Assembly (NCBI GenBank): GCA_002499405.1
Contig: DALH01000010.1
Span: 1 to 19,237, forward strand
Direction of reading: 5' to 3'
Length of the DNA: 19,237 nt
Source of the DNA: Candidatus Micrarchaeota archaeon UBA95
GTDB taxonomy: Archaea; Micrarchaeota; Micrarchaeia; Norongarragalinales; Norongarragalinaceae
Part shown: positions 12,995 through 19,237 of the stretch, one piece after another
How positions within the stretch are numbered: the stretch's first letter is position 1
Layout of the letters: each line of letters begins with the position of its first letter
Notes under the pieces: model-generated
Databases searched by the model: none
Told to the model about the DNA's origin: nothing
What the model saw: the letters and a program-made list of their open reading frames with translations, nothing else
Translations under genes and position numbers: made by a program

Positions 12995-13143
12995 TTCTTT
13001 TTTTGCCACTTGGCGGCGTGAATCTTGAGCACGTGCTTGTGTGCGGGCTTCGTCATCCTGTCCTTCAAGTGTTGCTTCAGCCTCTGCTTCGCCTTGCGGT
13101 GTTTTTTTAGGAAGTCGTCGCCGGGAGGGGAAACGAAGCCCAC
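12919..13143 (-). CDS. Possible small Lys/His-rich basic protein downstream of DUF373
   Basis: A 74-codon frame starts with GTG at 13143, overlapping the DUF373 stop by one base (TAGTG), a coupling geometry. Its first 51 residues are highly basic (DDFLKKHRKAKQRLKQHLKD, KHVLKIHAAKWQKKNHF) and look protein-like. The last 23 codons run antisense to the small membrane protein gene and look less natural. I recognise no family. It may be a real basic protein with a convergent overlap, or only the 3' untranslated region of the DUF373 mRNA. Confidence 0.33.
   Translation of the reverse strand: MGFVSPPGDDFLKKHRKAKQRLKQHLKDRMTKPAHKHVLKIHAAKWQKKNHFLGDSETPAKTKIAPSTASANAV
12981..13015. terminator. Imperfect hairpin with T7 loop after the small membrane protein gene
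   Basis: The stem halves CGCCCAAG..GTG (12981-12993) and CACTTGGCG (13007-13015) pair with small bulges around a loop holding seven T residues (12998-13004). The stop codon of the + strand gene lies at the loop edge. The oligo-T alone would suffice for archaeal termination. Confidence 0.4.
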
Positions 13144-14366
13144 TAATAACTCACCAGTATTTTTTCGCCTACGGAGAGGATGTAGTCCAGGTTCAAGTCG
13201 ATTTTTTGGCGGCTTTTCGTCTTGATTATCAAGGCGTTCCCCGACTTGTCCGTGCCCACCGCCGTGCCCAGGAACGAGCCGAGTTCGGTGTACACTTCCT
13301 TGCCGTTCAAATTCATTTTGGAGAGGATGCTCTTCTTGAACTGGGTGGTGAGGTAGGTTGCAAGGTATAAGGCGATGACGCCGAGCAGGAGCGCGTAAAA
13401 GAACGAGGAGAACGCGGTGAGCCCGAGAATCCAGTTCGCGGCCGTGTTGAAGATGAACCAGAACAAGATGACGGAAGACCCGTAAATCAGGTATTGGGGG
13501 AGTTCGTACGACTTCTTTTTCTGGATGGTTTCAACGACTCCGCCCACGATGAGTAATAGCAGTGCCAGGGGCAGCAGGAGGAGCAGGTCCTTGGTGAACC
13601 ACGCCGCGAGTTTGGAGGCGTCCGTCACGCCGGCGTAGTTAAGCGCGGAAACGCGGGACGCGGCCAGCCAGACCGAGACAACCAACAGGGGTATGGAAGC
13701 GAAGTAAAACACGAAGCCCAGCGAGTCCGGGCGCACGCGCGCCGTGGCCAGGTAACGGAAAAACATTTCCTCCACGCCGAGCCCTTTCAGGATGAGGTAG
13801 GCGCCCAGCAGGCCTAGGAACAGCCGGATGCCTTCGTTGGCGAACAAAAAGTACAATAACAGCGCGATGCCGGGCACGCCGAAGATCACGCGCGCGAACG
13901 GTGGCTCCTTCAACTTATCGAGTATGACGAAGTAGGTTTTCTCCAAGTCCTTTTCCTGTTTCACGTAAACGGTGCGCACGCCGTCCACGCGCACGCGTGA
14001 CTGGACGATGGGAAGCACGCGCTCGTCGCTGGCGCCGTCGCTCACGAAGATGCATGCTTCGGGCTTGAAGGAGTCCACCACGTTTTCAAGTTGTTTTGCC
14101 ACGGACGCGTCAGCCTTGTAACCAAGTTTTTTGTGGCCGGTCAGCGCGGCGACTTCAACCTCATTTTCCTTGGCCAGCTCGCGGTAGGTGCGCACGGCTT
14201 CAAAGAGCGTGTTGACGTCGGCGTCCTCGGGGTCGGCGACGCCCAGTTTTTGCGCGGCTTCCAACACTTTTTTTTCTCCGACGATGGGGCCGCGAATCTT
14301 GGCTTTATTGCCGAGGTCGTCGTCGACGTCTATGCAGAGCACGAGCAACCGCTTCTTTTCGGGCAT
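13143..14366 (-). CDS. DUF373 family archaeal membrane protein
   Basis: The 407-residue protein has a soluble N-terminal domain with the family's start (LCIDVDDDLGNKAKIRGPIVGEK; about residues 7-30). Then come AALTGHKKLGYKADASVAKQL and a segment with FVSDGASDERVLPIVQSR. From about residue 160 onwards there are seven or so hydrophobic spans, followed by a cytoplasmic C-terminal tail (SILSKMNLNGKEVYTELG onwards). This is the archaeal DUF373/COG2237 layout, whose function is not known to me. The acidic IDVDDD and VSDGASDE motifs could bind metal or nucleotide; that is inference. ATG 14366 lies 25 nt from a minus-strand T-rich TATA-like element, which suggests leaderless translation. Confidence 0.88.
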   Translation of the reverse strand: MPEKKRLLVLCIDVDDDLGNKAKIRGPIVGEKKVLEAAQKLGVADPEDADVNTLFEAVRTYRELAKENEVEVAALTGHKKLGYKADASVAKQLENVVDSFKPEACIFVSDGASDERVLPIVQSRVRVDGVRTVYVKQEKDLEKTYFVILDKLKEPPFARVIFGVPGIALLLYFLFANEGIRLFLGLLGAYLILKGLGVEEMFFRYLATARVRPDSLGFVFYFASIPLLVVSVWLAASRVSALNYAGVTDASKLAAWFTKDLLLLLPLALLLLIVGGVVETIQKKKSYELPQYLIYGSSVILFWFIFNTAANWILGLTAFSSFFYALLLGVIALYLATYLTTQFKKSILSKMNLNGKEVYTELGSFLGTAVGTDKSGNALIIKTKSRQKIDLNLDYILSVGEKILVSY

Positions 14367-14385
14367 GGATAACTCACTGCTCCCG

Positions 14386-14396
14386 CCTTAAAAAAA
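14386..14396 (-). promoter_or_regulatory. TATA-like element for the DUF373 gene
   Basis: On the minus strand TTTTTTTAAGG is centred about 25 nt before the ATG at 14366, matching the leaderless spacing seen for other genes here. It forms a divergent promoter region with the stomatin element at 14437. Confidence 0.45.
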
Positions 14397-14436
14397 CAAG
14401 CGATGGCCCGCCCCCCGCCTGAAAACCCCTGTTGAC

Positions 14437-14452
14437 GAACCGTTAAAATACC
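14437..14452 (+). promoter_or_regulatory. BRE/TATA element before the stomatin gene
   Basis: GAACCGTTAAAATACC is centred about 27 nt before the ATG at 14473. A Shine-Dalgarno-like CAGGAG at 14461-14466 is also present, so either a leaderless mRNA or a short leader is possible. Confidence 0.5.
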
Positions 14453-14472
14453 GTGGAAATCAGGAGTTTGTT

Positions 14473-15450
14473 ATGGACAGGCAGGTTTTCGTTGCTGCAA
14501 GCGTTCTCGCGATTGCCGCCGCACTGGTTTACGGCGCCTTCTTGCTTACCAACTCGGTTCCGTTGACGATTCTATTGGTGGTGTTGCTGGCCGCCGCCGC
14601 CTCGTTCTCGCCGCGCCTAGTGGAATTCAAGGAATACGAGCGCGGCGTGCTCTTCTCGTTCGGGAAGTTCAAGCGCGTGGTCGGGCCCGGCTGGGTCATG
14701 ATCCTGCCTGCGATTCATTCCTACGAGAAAGTGGATTTGAGGACGCAGCATTTGGACATCCCGATGCAGGACGTCATCACCAACGACGAAATACGGCTCA
14801 AGCTGGACGCCGTGGTATTCCTCAAGATAGTGGACCCCAAGAAAGCGGTCCTCGAGATAAAGGACTTGCAGAAAGCAATCAGCCAGCTATTGTTCTCGGA
14901 GATACGCAACCGCGTCAACAAGATGCCCCTGGAGGAAGTGTTGGAGAGCACCGAGCAAATCAACGAAGCCATGCGCGAAACGCTCAAGAAAGTGGAGGAC
15001 TCGTGGGGAATAAAGACGGTGGAGGTAAAGGTGCAGGACATCGCGCTCCCCGAAAAACTGGCGCGCGCCATGCAGGAGCGCAAGGAGGCCCTTGAGTACA
15101 AGGCGAAGCTGGAGACCGAAGCCAACGCGCGCAGGGTGGCCATAAACGTGTTGGACGAGGCCACGCGCAAGATGGACGACAAGACGTTCGCGTACATGTA
15201 TTTGGAGACGTTGAAGCGCGTTGCCGACGGCAGGAGCAGCAAAATAATTTTTCCCATGGAACTCTCAAAGTTGGCGGAGTCAATCGGCGGTAAGCTGGCA
15301 GGCAACAAGCAGGTGGATTACTCGGCGGTGGTGAGCGAGTTGTCCAAGTCGTTTGCCCACCAAAAAAAGGCGGAGAGGACCGCTAAACCAGAAAAGGAAG
15401 CGGTCAAACCCGTCAAATCAGTGGAGAAGCCCCCAAAACCCGTTAAATAA
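14473..15450 (+). CDS. Stomatin/prohibitin-like SPFH membrane protein
   Basis: This 325-residue protein has two adjacent hydrophobic segments at the N-terminus (about 5-24 and 31-47). The SPFH domain follows: RLVEFKEYERGVLFSFGKF, GPGWVMILPAI, VDLRTQHLDIPMQDVITNDE, LDAVVFLKIVDPKKAV. A coiled-coil region comes next (EKLARAMQERKEALEYKAKLETEANARR), then a Lys/Pro tail (KPVKSVEKPPKPVK). SPFH proteins form large membrane rings that organise membrane domains and associate with proteases. In many archaea the gene pairs with an NfeD-type protease gene, but none is adjacent here. The S2P and Lon-like membrane proteases in this window could be functional partners, which is only inference. Confidence 0.92.
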   Translation: MDRQVFVAASVLAIAAALVYGAFLLTNSVPLTILLVVLLAAAASFSPRLVEFKEYERGVLFSFGKFKRVVGPGWVMILPAIHSYEKVDLRTQHLDIPMQDVITNDEIRLKLDAVVFLKIVDPKKAVLEIKDLQKAISQLLFSEIRNRVNKMPLEEVLESTEQINEAMRETLKKVEDSWGIKTVEVKVQDIALPEKLARAMQERKEALEYKAKLETEANARRVAINVLDEATRKMDDKTFAYMYLETLKRVADGRSSKIIFPMELSKLAESIGGKLAGNKQVDYSAVVSELSKSFAHQKKAERTAKPEKEAVKPVKSVEKPPKPVK

Positions 15451-15534
15451 CCGTTGAGGGGGGTTGGTTCCGTTTCTTCCACAAAAAAGAAGAAATAGGT
15501 TTTCGGCTGACTATTGTTTCAGGTGGTTTTGCCG

Positions 15535-18500
15535 TTGACGGACGTAGTGCGCATTTTCGAGGACTTTTTTGAGGAGCGGATGCGCGACGAGTTAATGGAC
15601 CTCGCGCAGAACAAGTACCCCGACGAGTCGCGCAGCGTAAACGTTGACTGGAACGAGTTGTCGGGTTTTAGCACTGAAGTCGCGGACGCCTTGCTTGAAC
15701 AACCCGACCAGTACGTGGAGTGGGCCGCGGACGCGGTAAAACAACTGAACTTGGAGACGGCAAAGGAAGGCGTCGGGTTTGAACCCCACATTCGCTTTTA
15801 CGGACTTCCCTCCACGGCGACCTCGCTCGTAAAGAACGTGGGCGCCGCGCACCTCGGCAAACTCTTCCAGGTCAAGGGCGTGGTGCAGTGGATAACGGAA
15901 CTCAAGCCGCTGATGAACGTCGCCGACTGGTATTGCCCGAGCTGCCCCGAGGTAAGCGTGAAAACCGCGAGCGACAAGTCCTTTTTGAAGAAGCCAAACT
16001 GCCCGAAGTGCAAGCGGGAAATGCTTTTGCAGGAAAAGTCCAGCGAATTCATCAACTTTCAGCGCGCGCAAATGCAGGAAACCGTTGAAGAGTTGAGGGG
16101 GAGCGCCCCCGCGGCGCGCCTGGAATTGTGGATGGAGGACGACATCACGAATTACATCATGCCCGGCGAGAAAATAGTTGCCACGGGCGTGCTCCGCTTG
16201 CGGCCCTTGAAGAACGCGCGCGGCAGGTCAAGCATTTACGAGAAGTTTATGGACGTCGTGCACCTGCGCAAGGTGGACGAACAATTCGAGACCCTTGAGG
16301 TGACCAAGGAAGAGCAAAAAGAGATAGAGCAGCTGGCGAGCGACCCCAAGGTTTACGAGAAAATCGTGAAAAGCATTGCGCCCAGCATTCACGGCTTTGA
16401 TGAGTTGAAGCAAGCCATTGCCTTGCAACTGTTCGGGGGCACGCCCAACAAGGTTCAAGCCGACGGGGCGCGCATCCGCCCCGACATGCACTTGTTGTTA
16501 ATCGGCGACCCCGGCTGTCTGGTGGCCGGGGAACGCATCGCGTTGGGTGACGGCACGATTGCGCGCATTGGTTCGCTGGGCGAAAAACACCTGCAAAAAA
16601 TAAGCCAGCCATTGTTGACGGGCCAAGGGTACAAGCGGACCACGGCGAAACGCTTCCACGTTTACAGGAAGCAAAAAATAATGGAGCTTGTCACGGAGTC
16701 GGGCAAGAGCATCAAGGGAACCTTCAACCACCCGCTCCTCGTCGTAAACGGAATGAAGCGGGAGTGGAAGCAATTGAACGAGATTCATCCCGGCGAACGC
16801 GTTGCCGTGGTGCCGCGGATTCCGTGCACGAAGACGGCACTCGTTGAAACGGGTTGGAAGAAAGAGCCGCGGAGGTTCGGGTCGCGGTCAAACGCCAGGC
16901 TCCCGAAGGCGTTGGACGCGGATATTGCGGGGTTGCTGGGATACGTTCTGGGCGACGGCTGGGTGAGGCGCACGTGCGTTGCAATGGACGTGAACACCGA
17001 GGAAGAGGACTTGATTCCCTTGCTGGTTTCAATCATCCAAAAAAAGTTTGACATTGCCCCCAGCGTGCGCGTCAGGAAGAAGCAGAACCGCAAGCCGATT
17101 ACAATTGTTGAATGCAACAGCGTGGACGTCGCCTCCAGCCTGTCCTTCCTGAGGGAGAAGCGGGTGCCCGAACTCGTCTTCCAATCGGGCAACAGGGTTG
17201 CGGCTTCCTTCCTTTCCTGGCTTTTTGAGGCGGACGGCTGCGTCTTCTCCAAGGGGTGCGGAAAACGCGCAATTCAATTGAAGTCGTCCGAACCCGAATT
17301 GTTGCGCGACGTTCAAATGCTTTTGTTGAGGTTCGGCGTGCACTCCTGCGTTATAGACCGGAACCTTGCAGTCAGGCGCGCGCAGTCCATTCGTTGCTTT
17401 GCCAAGTCAATTGGTTTTCAATCCGCGAAGAAGAAGGGGAAACTGGGGAAACTCGTTGCGGATTGCAAGAGGTTGCACCACGAGCACGGCAAGGAGTTGA
17501 GCGAGCGCGTCGTATTGGTGAGGCCTGCGGGCGCAGCCGACGTGTTTGACGTTGAAGCGCCGCCGGAAAAACGGTTCATTGCGAACGGAATAATCTCGCA
17601 CAACACGGGGAAGTCGTCCATCCTGGAATACGTGAGCCGCCTCGCGCCGAAAAGCGTTACCGTGAGCGGTGGCGCGGCGAGCGGCGTCGGGCTGACGGCT
17701 TCGGCTGAAAAAGATTCGCTGGGCGAGGGCTGGATTTTGAAGGCGGGCGCCATGGTGCTCGCCAACGGCGGGATAGCGATAATCGACGAGTTTGACAAGA
17801 TGTGTTTGAGCGGGGATTCACTGGTTTACTTGGGGGGCGGCGAAATAAAACGGATTGAAGAGATTTTTGAGGAAGCGGAAAAAGAGTTCGGCTCATTTGA
17901 GGATGACGGCGTGAGAATCGTTAAAGCGAACATACCTGTTTTAACGCATCGCAAGGGAAGGATTGTTACCGGGACTGCAACGGCCGTTACGCGCCGCAAA
18001 ACGAGGGAAGCGTTGTACGAAATCACGTTGCGGAGCGGGAAGCGCTTGAAGGCCACGGCGAGCCACCCAATACTGTTGCTCAATGAACAAGGCGAACTTG
18101 AATACAAGCGCGTGCGCGAATTGCGGGGTGGTGAGTTCGCGGTTTGCCCACACAAAACCCCGTCGCCCGCCTTAACCAGCCAGAAAATAAAGCCGCTTAA
18201 AATGCGGTTTACCAAAGTGCCTTCACCCGAACTTGTTGTCGGCGAGGACTTCGGCGCGTTGATGGGTTACTTGACGGCCGAGGGGTGTGCGCCGTCCAAC
18301 CCGGTGCACGGGTCTTACCGCGTTGACTTCGTTAATTACTCCCCGGAAATAGCGGACAATTATTGCGGGCTGGCCCGTGGCTTGGGCTTTGACCCGAAAA
18401 CCCCTCCTTCCACTCCGCACTCAATCCGCATCAATTCCAAGAACTTCGTTGAAGTAATGAAAACAATTTCGCCCACCTTGAACAAGGGAGCGAGAAACAA

Positions 18501-19237
18501 GTGCGTGCCATCCTGCGTCATGAAGGCGGATGACGGAACCGTGGCCGCGTTTTTGTCTTCCTTCGTTGACGGGGACGGAGGCGTTTACTCCAATCCGAGA
18601 AGCATTTGCTTTTTCAGTTCCAGTTTGGACCTGATACGACAGTTACAGGGCTTGCTCCTCCGTTTCGGCGCGGTCTCAAAAATAATCAGGCAAAACAAAG
18701 AGGGTTTTGACTCTTGCTATAGACTCGTCGTTCAAGGCGACTCGTTACGGTTTTTATCCGGTTGCCTGACCTTGGCGGAAGAGAAAAAAAGAAGGGTTTT
18801 GGCTGAAAACAAGGAGGCAACCGGAAACAAGAAGCGTTTTGCTTCGCTTGACACGGTGCCCAACGCGGGCGCGTTAATCAAATCCGCTCGCAAAAAGCTT
18901 GGCTTGCACGGTTATCAACTTGGGTTGTCCCGGGGAACCGTTTCAGTGTTTGAAAGAGGGTTGAGCAAGCCATCCAAAAAATCGCTTAAAAAAATGGTTT
19001 CCGTGCTCAAATCGCGGGACGCCTCCGGCAAGGCGAGCCAGGAAATAGAAAAATTGGCGTTTCTCGCGGATTGCGGCCTTTACTTTGACGAAATAACCTC
19101 GTTGAACGAAATTGATAACGAGGATGGTTTTACGTACAACCTTTCAGTTGAAGGGGACAAAAACTTTATCGCTAACGGCGTAATCGTTCACAACAGCGAG
19201 GAGGACCGCGGCTCAATCCACCAGGCAATGGAGCAAC
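15535..19237 (+). CDS. mcm: MCM replicative helicase interrupted by two inteins, 3'-truncated by the window
   Basis: MCM is the archaeal replicative DNA helicase. Extein 1 (15535-16515) holds the N-domain, including a zinc ribbon (YCPSC...CPKCK) and the start of the AAA+ domain (GFDELKQAIALQLFGG) up to Walker A GDPG. Extein 2 (17605-17802, 66 residues) continues with TGKS and ends with Walker B IIDEFDKM. Extein 3 begins SEEDRGSIHQAMEQ and leaves the window. Two inteins (363 and 464 residues) sit between these parts, and the frame is open throughout. No ATG fits. TTG 15535 (MTDVVRIFEDFF) has AGGTGG 8 nt upstream; GTG 15523 and TTG 15529 are alternatives, with an in-frame TGA at 15508. Protein splicing of both inteins is needed for a working ATPase. 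Confidence 0.93.
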   Translation, partial: MTDVVRIFEDFFEERMRDELMDLAQNKYPDESRSVNVDWNELSGFSTEVADALLEQPDQYVEWAADAVKQLNLETAKEGVGFEPHIRFYGLPSTATSLVKNVGAAHLGKLFQVKGVVQWITELKPLMNVADWYCPSCPEVSVKTASDKSFLKKPNCPKCKREMLLQEKSSEFINFQRAQMQETVEELRGSAPAARLELWMEDDITNYIMPGEKIVATGVLRLRPLKNARGRSSIYEKFMDVVHLRKVDEQFETLEVTKEEQKEIEQLASDPKVYEKIVKSIAPSIHGFDELKQAIALQLFGGTPNKVQADGARIRPDMHLLLIGDPGCLVAGERIALGDGTIARIGSLGEKHLQKISQPLLTGQGYKRTTAKRFHVYRKQKIMELVTESGKSIKGTFNHPLLVVNGMKREWKQLNEIHPGERVAVVPRIPCTKTALVETGWKKEPRRFGSRSNARLPKALDADIAGLLGYVLGDGWVRRTCVAMDVNTEEEDLIPLLVSIIQKKFDIAPSVRVRKKQNRKPITIVECNSVDVASSLSFLREKRVPELVFQSGNRVAASFLSWLFEADGCVFSKGCGKRAIQLKSSEPELLRDVQMLLLRFGVHSCVIDRNLAVRRAQSIRCFAKSIGFQSAKKKGKLGKLVADCKRLHHEHGKELSERVVLVRPAGAADVFDVEAPPEKRFIANGIISHNTGKSSILEYVSRLAPKSVTVSGGAASGVGLTASAEKDSLGEGWILKAGAMVLANGGIAIIDEFDKMCLSGDSLVYLGGGEIKRIEEIFEEAEKEFGSFEDDGVRIVKANIPVLTHRKGRIVTGTATAVTRRKTREALYEITLRSGKRLKATASHPILLLNEQGELEYKRVRELRGGEFAVCPHKTPSPALTSQKIKPLKMRFTKVPSPELVVGEDFGALMGYLTAEGCAPSNPVHGSYRVDFVNYSPEIADNYCGLARGLGFDPKTPPSTPHSIRINSKNFVEVMKTISPTLNKGARNKCVPSCVMKADDGTVAAFLSSFVDGDGGVYSNPRSICFFSSSLDLIRQLQGLLLRFGAVSKIIRQNKEGFDSCYRLVVQGDSLRFLSGCLTLAEEKKRRVLAENKEATGNKKRFASLDTVPNAGALIKSARKKLGLHGYQLGLSRGTVSVFERGLSKPSKKSLKKMVSVLKSRDASGKASQEIEKLAFLADCGLYFDEITSLNEIDNEDGFTYNLSVEGDKNFIANGVIVHNSEEDRGSIHQAMEQ
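16516..17604 (+). mobile_element. MCM intein 1 at Walker A (GDPG/T), LAGLIDADG endonuclease
   Basis: The 363-residue intein starts with Cys1 (CLVAGERIALGDGT). Block B is GTFNHPLL (Thr69, His72). Two LAGLIDADG-type helices follow: GLLGYVLGDGW (Asp147) and FLSWLFEADGC (Asp240). The end is VFDVEAPPEKRFIANGIISHN, with penultimate His, terminal Asn and +1 Thr of the P-loop. All splicing residues and both endonuclease acidic residues are present, so both activities look intact. The insertion point, inside the ATP-binding loop, is a known archaeal MCM/CDC21 intein site. Confidence 0.92.
17803..19194 (+). mobile_element. MCM intein 2 after Walker B (IDEFDKM/S), LAGLIDADG endonuclease with HTH-like insert
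   Basis: The 464-residue intein starts CLSGDSLVYL. Block B is KATASHPI (Thr85, His88). LAGLIDADG-type motifs are GALMGYLTAEG (Glu160) and FLSSFVDGDGG (Asp257). The C-terminus is YNLSVEGDKNFIANGVIVHN followed by Ser+1. Between the endonuclease and the C-terminal splicing block (about 355-400) is a helix-turn-helix-like segment (RKKLGLHGYQLGLSRGTVSV, FERGLSKPSKKSLKKM) resembling XRE-type DNA-binding domains. All splicing residues are present. Confidence 0.92.

Overview
The window looks like archaeal DNA, most probably from a DPANN-type lineage with a moderately high GC content. Archaeal hallmarks are Nop5, aRF1, MCM, an archaeal-type TruD, a DUF373 protein, an S2P protease and a class II tRNA-Ser without an encoded CCA. 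Many genes have a TATA/BRE element about 25 nt before the start codon, as expected for leaderless archaeal transcripts, and GTG and TTG starts occur. Genes are tightly packed and several are short for their family. A Diapherotrites-like genome is possible, but I cannot prove the lineage from this sequence.

Layout. 81-2229 (+): Nop5, an HD-domain phosphohydrolase, and a membrane-anchored Lon-like (S16) protease. 2226-3095 (-): an unrecognised Lys-rich protein. 3140-3224 (+): tRNA-Ser(GCU). 3255-4497 (+): an unknown 96-residue protein overlapping a ureohydrolase-like gene. 4470-5552 (-): TruD. 5592-5681 (+): a possible 29-residue membrane peptide. 5684-7356 (-): a GNAT protein and a release factor aRF1 split by a frameshift. 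7397-9072 (-): a polytopic membrane protein translationally coupled to a minimal [FeFe]-hydrogenase. 9128-9964 (+): a D-2-hydroxyacid dehydrogenase, divergent from the hydrogenase. 10030-10440 (+): a winged-helix regulator. 10441-10744: a gene-free stretch full of inverted repeats. 10745-12994 (+): an S2P protease, an HPF/S30AE-like ribosome hibernation candidate and a small membrane protein. 13143-14366 (-): DUF373, possibly followed by a small Lys/His-rich protein. 14473-15450 (+): a stomatin/SPFH protein. 15535-end (+): MCM helicase carrying two complete inteins, one in Walker A and one directly after Walker B, and cut by the window end.

How the genes fit together. Translation and RNA genes (Nop5, TruD, aRF1, tRNA-Ser, HPF-like) and membrane quality-control genes (Lon-like, S2P, stomatin, DUF373) make up most of the window. 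The metabolic surprise is the H-cluster-only [FeFe]-hydrogenase facing a 2-hydroxyacid dehydrogenase across a shared promoter. This suggests a fermentative redox module that disposes of electrons as H2 and a reduced hydroxyacid.

The best candidates for something new are the archaeal minimal hydrogenase with its coupled membrane partner, the TCCG-N-CGGA inverted-repeat array before the S2P gene, hairpins carrying oligo-T (or oligo-A) in the loop at convergent gene ends, and the interrupted aRF1 gene.
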